From NCBI GenBank assembly GCA_910589075.1, contig CAJUSK010000010.1, forward strand, positions 185,707 through 249,706: a DNA stretch of 64,000 nt. Reading direction: 5' to 3'. This DNA is from an uncultured Lachnospiraceae bacterium (lineage in GTDB: Bacteria > Bacillota > Clostridia > Lachnospirales > Lachnospiraceae). Within the stretch, counting starts at the first letter, position 1, and each line of letters begins with the position of its first letter. Shown piece by piece: positions 59,254 through 64,000 of this stretch. A model generated the notes under the pieces. It was given only the letters and a program-made list of their open reading frames with translations. It was not told the DNA's origin and did not search any database. The position numbers and the translations under genes were made by a program.

Positions 59254-61614
59254 TCAATGTTTCTCTGCCTTGATTTTCATGGTCAGGGAAATGCGTTTTT
59301 TCGGTACGTCTACGGAAAGAACCTGTACTTCCACAATATCTCCCACGCTCACTGCTTCGAGGGGGTGTTTGATAAAGCGGTCAGTGATCTGAGAGATATG
59401 TACCAGTCCGTCCTGGTGGACGCCAATGTCTACAAAGACACCGAAATCAATTACATTGCGGACAGTCCCCTTGAGGATCATACCGGGTTTTAAGTCTTTC
59501 ATATCCAGCACGTCGCTGCGCAGGATAGGTCTGGGCATATCGTCTCTGGGATCTCTGGCAGGTTTCTCCAGTTCTTTCAGAATATCCGTCAGTGTCAGTT
59601 CGCCAATGCCCAATTCCTCCGCCAGCTTTTTCTTATCCCCTGCCCGCCGTTCCAGGCTTCCGGCAATATTGCTTTTTTCCTGACGTGTTCTGCCGGCTTT
59701 TTTGTCCCTTTCGCCTGTGGCTTCCATGGTCATGCCGCCCATGGCTGCGGCAAGGGCTTTCCCCATGGCCGTATTGGTATTGCGGATTACAAACTGATTC
59801 TTTTTCTGCTTCTTCTCCAGGGCTTTTGTCTCCTGTCTGGCTTTGCCTTTCTCTGCCGCTGCCTTCTTCTGGGCCTCTTTTACATCTTCCATGGTCATAC
59901 CCAGATGAACCAGCAGTTTCTGCGCCGCTTCATACGATTCAGGATGCACGCTTGTGGCATCCAGTGGGTTATCGCCGTCCTGGATGCGCATAAAGCCCGC
60001 ACACTGTTCAAAGGCTTTCGGCCCCAGCTTGGCCACTTTCAAAAGCTGCCTGCGGTTGGTAAACCGGCCGTTTGCCTCCCGGTAATCCACGATATTTTTC
60101 GCAATGGTCTTTGTAATGCCGGAAATATAGGAAAGCAGCGGCGCCGATGCGGTATTCAAATCCACGCCCACCCGGTTCACACAGTCTTCCACCACACCGC
60201 CCAGAGCTTCGCCCAGCTTTTTCTGGTTCATATCATGCTGGTACTGGCCCACACCGATGGATTTGGGATCAATCTTCACCAGTTCTGCCAGGGGATCCTG
60301 GAGCCGTCTTGCGATGGAGGCGGCACTTCTCTGGCCCACATCAAATTCCGGAAACTCTTCTGTGGCCAGCTTGCTGGCCGAATACACAGAAGCCCCGGCT
60401 TCATTCACAATCACATATTGTACCGGACGATCCAGTTCTTTTAACAGTTCCACAATGACCTGTTCGGATTCTCTGGATGCAGTTCCGTTTCCGACAGAAA
60501 TTAAATCTATATGATATTTTGAGATAAGACGTTTGAGTTCGGCTTTGGACTGTTCCACCTTATTTTGCGGAGCGGTGGGGTAGATCACTTTGGTATCCAG
60601 CACTTTGCCTGTTCCGTCCACAACAGCCAGTTTACAACCGGTTCGAAAAGCCGGGTCCCAGCCCAGCACTGTTTTTCCCGCAATGGGTGGCTGCAGCAAA
60701 AGCTGCTCCAGGTTCTTTCCGAACACCGAGATAGCGCCGTCTTCCGCCTTTTCCGTTAGTTCGCCACGAATGTCCCGCTCAATGGCCGGCGCAATCAACC
60801 GTTCATAGCTGTCCTTGACAGTCTCCTCCAGAATCGGTGTGGTAACCGGATTTTTCTCTGTAATCACCTGCTTCTCCAGATAACGCAGAATACGTTCCAC
60901 TGGCGCTTCCACTCTGACAGTGAGGAATTTTTCATTCTCGCCCCGGTTCAGGGCCAGTATCCGATGGCCTGCCGCTCCGTTCACCGGCTCGGTATAGTCA
61001 TAATACATCTCATAGACGCTCTGTGCCTTTTCATCTTTGGCCATGCTGACCAGTTTCCCTTCTTCAAAGGTCACCCCTCTGATATAGGTCCGGTACTGCG
61101 CATCGTCGGAAATATTTTCGGCGATAATATCCCGGGCACCCTGCAGCGCTTCCTGAGCTGTTGCCACACCTTTTTCCTCATTGATCCACCCGGCGGCAAC
61201 TTCCAGCGCCGGCTGAGTCATCTTCTGCTCCAGAAGCAGTTCAGACAGTGGTAAAAGTCCCTTTTCCCTGGCCACACTGGCACGGGTCTTGCGTTTGGGC
61301 CGGTAAGGGCGATACAGATCCTCCACCGCCACAAGGGTTTCTGCGGCTCCGATCTGCGCCCGCAATTCTTCTGTCAGCTTTCCCTGTTCCTCAATACTGC
61401 CCAGTACCTGCTGCTTTTTCTCTTCCAGATTGCGCAGATACATAAGGCGCTCATGCAGCGTGCGCAGCGCTTCATCGTTCAGGGCGCCCGTGGCTTCCTT
61501 ACGGTATCTGGAAATAAAAGGGATGGTATTTCCTTCGTCAATCAGACCCACTGCCGCCTCTACCTGCCATTTTTCTACGTTCAGTTCCTCTTTCAGTTTT
61601 AATAAAATATCCAT
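59254..61614 (-). CDS. tex: Tex family S1 RNA-binding transcription accessory protein
   Basis: 786 residues. N-terminal Tex domain (VEAAVGLIDEGNTIPFISRYRKEATGALNDE), YqgF-like nuclease fold (LGWDPAFRTGCKLAVVDGTGKV, SVGNGTASRE), helix-hairpin-helix (LLSYISGITKTIAKNIV), and a C-terminal S1 domain (GMILKGTVRNVIDFGVFVDIGVHQDGLVHISQ). Between ~625 and 665 is a Lys/Ala-rich low-complexity insertion. Tex proteins associate with RNA polymerase and nucleic acid. AAGGAG precedes the ATG. It is transcribed alone or with 61651-62550. Confidence 0.95.
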   Translation of the reverse strand: MDILLKLKEELNVEKWQVEAAVGLIDEGNTIPFISRYRKEATGALNDEALRTLHERLMYLRNLEEKKQQVLGSIEEQGKLTEELRAQIGAAETLVAVEDLYRPYRPKRKTRASVAREKGLLPLSELLLEQKMTQPALEVAAGWINEEKGVATAQEALQGARDIIAENISDDAQYRTYIRGVTFEEGKLVSMAKDEKAQSVYEMYYDYTEPVNGAAGHRILALNRGENEKFLTVRVEAPVERILRYLEKQVITEKNPVTTPILEETVKDSYERLIAPAIERDIRGELTEKAEDGAISVFGKNLEQLLLQPPIAGKTVLGWDPAFRTGCKLAVVDGTGKVLDTKVIYPTAPQNKVEQSKAELKRLISKYHIDLISVGNGTASRESEQVIVELLKELDRPVQYVIVNEAGASVYSASKLATEEFPEFDVGQRSAASIARRLQDPLAELVKIDPKSIGVGQYQHDMNQKKLGEALGGVVEDCVNRVGVDLNTASAPLLSYISGITKTIAKNIVDYREANGRFTNRRQLLKVAKLGPKAFEQCAGFMRIQDGDNPLDATSVHPESYEAAQKLLVHLGMTMEDVKEAQKKAAAEKGKARQETKALEKKQKKNQFVIRNTNTAMGKALAAAMGGMTMEATGERDKKAGRTRQEKSNIAGSLERRAGDKKKLAEELGIGELTLTDILKELEKPARDPRDDMPRPILRSDVLDMKDLKPGMILKGTVRNVIDFGVFVDIGVHQDGLVHISQITDRFIKHPLEAVSVGDIVEVQVLSVDVPKKRISLTMKIKAEKH

Positions 61615-61650
61615 TACACGAACTCCTTTTACCCCTCATAACAGGCACTT

Positions 61651-62550
61651 TTACCTGAGTTTTTTCTGCCCGCTTGCCGTATAAATCTCATACCACTCAA
61701 AATGTTCCAGTTTCACATCCAGCGCCCGGATGGCAAGATCCAGACGATCCAGCCTGTTGCTGCCGCTGATGGGAAGCGCTCCCACAGGATGGTACATCAG
61801 CCACGCATACACAATAACCGCAGGTTCCGTCTGATGGCGCTGAGCAATCTCCTCTATTTTTTCCCGTGCGTTCCGATATACCGCCTCCTCCGAGGTAAAA
61901 AGACGCCCGCCTGCCAGCGGAGACCAGATCATCGGATGGATGCGCTCCTTCGTCAACAGATCCATCATACCGGATTCAAAATGCTCGAAGCATACCGGAT
62001 TCCACTCTATCTGATTGGTTACCAGGGTTTTCTCCATAGCATGCTGCAAGGCATCAAACTTAAACGGATCAAAATTTGAAACACCGGCTTCCCTGATCAG
62101 CCCCTGCTTCTTCATATCTTTCAATGCACGCGCTGTCTCATAAGGATCCATGCAGGGGTCTTCCCGGTGGATCAGATACAAATCCAGATACTCGCAATGC
62201 AGCCGCTGCAACGCCTCTTTACAGGACTGCATCAGTCTGTCATAGGTGGTGTTATAATAGCCGAAAGTTCTTCCCTGTATCTTTGTCTGATAAATACCGG
62301 CTTTGGAAACCAGCTGCAGGCGGCTGCGCAGATCCGGGCGCCCGGCAAATACCCGGCCCAACTGTTTCTCACATTCCGTATTGCCATACACCTCTGCCGT
62401 ATCAAATGTAGTTACGCCCCGTTCCAGACAGCCTTCCATAAACGCCGCCAACTGCTCCGTCGTAAAATCCCAGTCTGCCAGCCTCCAGAATCCCTGAATA
62501 ATCCTGGAAACCTTTAAAGCATCGCTCAATGCCACATATTCCATATCCAT
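61651..62550 (-). CDS. Aldo/keto reductase (YdhF-like)
   Basis: 299 residues. TIM-barrel aldo/keto reductase without the Fe-S extension seen at 56944-57969. Catalytic elements TTFDTAEVYGN (Asp, Tyr), VSKAGI, and LIHRED are in order, followed by GVSNFDPFKF and the NADPH-loop ISGSNRLDRL. Two ATG codons (62550 and 62544) are possible because AAAGGA lies 4 or 10 bases before them; the first is used. It is likely a NADPH-dependent oxidoreductase of unknown substrate. Confidence 0.92.
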   Translation of the reverse strand: MDMEYVALSDALKVSRIIQGFWRLADWDFTTEQLAAFMEGCLERGVTTFDTAEVYGNTECEKQLGRVFAGRPDLRSRLQLVSKAGIYQTKIQGRTFGYYNTTYDRLMQSCKEALQRLHCEYLDLYLIHREDPCMDPYETARALKDMKKQGLIREAGVSNFDPFKFDALQHAMEKTLVTNQIEWNPVCFEHFESGMMDLLTKERIHPMIWSPLAGGRLFTSEEAVYRNAREKIEEIAQRHQTEPAVIVYAWLMYHPVGALPISGSNRLDRLDLAIRALDVKLEHFEWYEIYTASGQKKLR

Positions 62551-62629
62551 CCTGTCCTTTCTGTTGCCAAAATCTGATACAATTCTCCTGCCTGTATAAC
62601 GTCCTTAAAATTTTCCTGTGCACATTTCA

Positions 62630-62788
62630 AATGTTCTTTCACAATAAGACCGGAAGTATAAAATGTTCCTTCAAACAACGCTGTAAGTATAAAATATTCC
62701 TTCACAACAACACTGTAAGTATAAAATGTTCCTTCACAACAACGCTGAAAATATAAAATGTTCCTTCACAACAACACTAGAGAGTATA
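62630..62788. repeat. Tandem array, five units of 31-32 bp
   Basis: Units start at 62630, 62662, 62693, 62725 and 62757; consensus AATGTTCCTTCACAACAACG then CTGTAAGTATAA. Neighbours differ by 1-6 bases. The repeat is continuous without spacers, so it is not a CRISPR array. Its function is unknown. Confidence 0.85.
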
Positions 62789-62811
62789 GCATGTATCCGG
62801 ACAGAGCACAA

Positions 62812-62853
62812 GAACAATAGAAAGGGCGCTATGCGGGCTTTCTGTTGTCATGA
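62812..62853 (+). repeat. Palindromic repeat copy
   Basis: ACAATAGAAAGGGCGCTATGCGGGCTTTCTGTTGTCATGAA-type sequence whose last bases overlap the start of the third 116-bp repeat. Confidence 0.85.
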
Positions 62854-62967
62854 ACAAAAGTGCGCTTCGCACACTCTCGCGTCCAGATCTTCCGGAAAGC
62901 GCAGCTTTTGTTCCGCGCGCGAAGCTGCGCATCCCTTTTGTTTCATAGGACGCACTTTCCTATGAAA
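62852..62967. repeat. Third copy of the 116-bp structured repeat
   Basis: Same start (GAACAAAAGTGCGCTTCGCA) and end (TTTCCTATGAAA) as the two copies at 36667-36898, exactly 116 bp, with about ten differences. The next bases, GAACAAAG, resemble the start of another unit. Confidence 0.9.
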
Positions 62968-62974
62968 GAACAAA

Positions 62975-63050
62975 GGAAATGCCCCGAAGGCACTTCTCTG
63001 ACCATGAAAACATACATGGTAAAAAAGTCATTCGGAGCACTCTCATTTCC
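62975..63050 (-). terminator. Nested stem-loop downstream of hpf
   Basis: On the minus strand TGCTCCGAA pairs with TTCGGGGCA, enclosing a CCATG/CATGG hairpin, and GGAAA pairs with TTTCC outside a 6-base bulge. The tail TTTGTTCTTTC is only moderately T-rich. Likely a 3' UTR or terminator of hpf; a structured RNA is possible. Confidence 0.55.
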
Positions 63051-63103
63051 TGTCCCTCATCTGATAACCGCAGGCGGGAAATGCTTTCCTATAACGCTTC
63101 TCT

Positions 63104-63631
63104 CTACACTTCCGGCTCAATCAGTCCATAGGTATTGCCTTTTCTCTTATATACAACATTTACCTGTTCTGTTTCCGCATTATTGAAAACAAAAAAGTTG
63201 TGTCCAAGGAGTTCCATCTGAACGCAGGCGTCTTCGGGGTACATCGGTTTAATGTCAAATTTTTTGGTACGGAGAATCTTGACTTCTTCCTCATCCATAT
63301 AATCTTTTTCAATATATTCCTGTTTGAAAAAGCTGGATGCCTGCTTCTGATCCACCAGCTTGTTTTTATATTTCTTTAACTGTCTCTCGATCACTTCCTC
63401 CACCAGATCAATGGACACATACATATCGCTGCTGACCTGCTCGGAGCGGATAATATTTCCTTTCACCGGAATGGTTACTTCGATCTTTTGTCTGTCTTTT
63501 TCCACGCTCAGTGTAACCTGCACTTCCGTCTCCGGTGTAAAATATCTCTCCAGTTTTCCGATTTTATCCTGTACGGCCGTTCTAAGGCCTTCTGTTACAT
63601 CAATATTCTTTCCGCTGATTATGATTTTCAT
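63104..63631 (-). CDS. hpf: Ribosome hibernation promoting factor, long form
   Basis: 175 residues. The N-terminal HPF/RaiA domain (1-~95: MKIIISGKNIDVTEGLR, TLSVEKDRQKIEVTI, DMYVSIDLVEEVIERQLKKYKNKL) binds the decoding region of the 30S subunit. The C-terminal domain (~120-175: IVRTKKFDIKPMYPEDACVQMELLGHNFFVFNN) dimerises and joins two ribosomes into 100S particles in stationary phase. RBS GGGG precedes the ATG. It stands alone, next to several repeats. Confidence 0.95.
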   Translation of the reverse strand: MKIIISGKNIDVTEGLRTAVQDKIGKLERYFTPETEVQVTLSVEKDRQKIEVTIPVKGNIIRSEQVSSDMYVSIDLVEEVIERQLKKYKNKLVDQKQASSFFKQEYIEKDYMDEEEVKILRTKKFDIKPMYPEDACVQMELLGHNFFVFNNAETEQVNVVYKRKGNTYGLIEPEV

Positions 63632-63730
63632 GATGTCATCCCCTTTTCAATTTATTTGCAGATCCCACGTCTGCCGTTTCACACGGCTTGTTTCTACCTG
63701 TTTATTTTACCAAAATCAGGATGGTTTGGC

Positions 63731-63811
63731 AACAATAGAAAATCTGCACCGGGAACTTTCTATCGCCATGACAATAGATAGCACGCTTCGTGAACGATCT
63801 ATTGTCATGAA
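63731..63811 (+). repeat. Two tandem palindromic repeat copies
   Basis: Copy 63731-63770 (ACAATAGAAAATCTGCACCG) has a diverged core; copy 63771-63811 (ACAATAGATAGCACGCTTCG, right arm CGATCTATTGTCATGAA) keeps both core and tail. Confidence 0.8.
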
Positions 63812-63844
63812 GAAAGAGGGTGTTCCAAAAGTCAACAAATGACG

Positions 63845-64000
63845 AAGGGGCGCCCTTGTAAAATCATAACCACCCGTCAAACGGGTGGTTTGCTCTGCGG
63901 CTATAAGCCGCTGTTACCGGCCAGCGCCTAAAGACGCTGGCTTTCACTTTGTTCAAGCCACTACGCCCTTGACTCATCGCCGCCCTTCAAAGGGCGTTCG
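63845..64000 (-). mobile_element. Hairpin-rich element end (IS200/IS605-like, possible omega-RNA region), partial
   Basis: Five hairpins in series: AAGGG/CCCTT (63845-63857), AACCACCCGT/ACGGGTGGTT (63868-63890), GCGGC/GCCGC (63897-63911), CCAGCG/CGCTGG (63921-63940), CGCCCTT/AAGGGCG (63981-63996). The G+C content and structure differ from neighbouring DNA. This resembles the imperfect-palindrome ends of IS200/IS605-type elements and a TnpB guide RNA scaffold read on the minus strand. No transposase is visible, so the call rests on structure alone. Confidence 0.4.

Noticed and set aside
62630..62788. CRISPR array
   Set aside because: The repeats are contiguous with no unique spacers, and no cas genes are present.

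Overview
The window reads as chromosomal DNA of a low-to-mid GC Gram-positive anaerobe of the Clostridia, most probably a Lachnospiraceae. The support is AGGAGG-type ribosome binding sites, lipoprotein signal peptides, a Ptb-Buk butyrate kinase route, PPi-type phosphofructokinase, GatCAB transamidation under a T-box, long-form HPF, and small proteins of families typical of Lachnospiraceae. Most genes lie on the minus strand. The only plus-strand blocks are a small XRE regulator, ptb-buk and a binding protein/chemoreceptor pair.

Layout, left to right. 1-5.1 kb: truncated LacI regulator, PPi-phosphofructokinase, a TIM-barrel protein of unknown function, and a MATE exporter with its MarR regulator. 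5.1-8.4 kb: tRNA-Leu, a second MATE exporter, two small Lachnospiraceae proteins, a four-tRNA operon (Arg-His-Gln-Lys) and a small helical protein. 9-16 kb: a hybrid histidine kinase with a downstream solute-binding lipoprotein, a membrane-anchored protein, and an AgrC/AgrA-like GHKL kinase with LytTR regulator. 16.2-17.7 kb: an Rpn-type nuclease gene between a complete tRNA-Pro and a 29-bp duplicate of its 3' end. 17.8-22.8 kb: phosphodiesterase, RdgB, an amidase-fold protein lacking its zinc ligands, a THUMP methyltransferase and small proteins. 23-28.9 kb: a complete ribose operon (rbsR-K-D-A-C-B). 29.5-37.2 kb: guaB, a DUF6106-like protein, and aspS-gatC-gatA-gatB under a T-box. 37.2-44.1 kb: a large glycine-rich surface protein, prfB (programmed frameshift) and secA. 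44.3-54.9 kb: a second binding protein/hybrid kinase pair, ptb-buk, a binding protein/chemoreceptor pair, and a membrane LuxR regulator with a MotA-like protein. 55.4-63.6 kb: HD protein, small membrane proteins, pseudogene remnants, an Fe-S aldo/keto reductase, a RibU-like ECF component, tex, a second aldo/keto reductase and hpf. The window ends in hairpin-rich DNA that looks like a mobile-element end.

Three themes stand out. First, solute-binding lipoproteins are paired three times with a transmembrane signal transducer (hybrid kinase twice, chemoreceptor once) and never with a permease, which suggests sensing instead of uptake. Second, intergenic DNA carries at least 15 copies of a ~40-bp imperfect palindrome, all in one orientation, three copies of a 116-bp structured repeat (two in the aspS leader), and two tandem arrays. 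Third, the translation genes carry notable regulation: a T-box whose specifier contains overlapping Glu (GAA) and Asn (AAC) codons, an AspRS with the His typical of the non-discriminating type, and a release-factor-2 frameshift site that uses UAA in place of UGA.

All calls come from reading the sequence; no database search was run. Domain names reflect recognised motifs. Where only a resemblance is seen, the entry says so.
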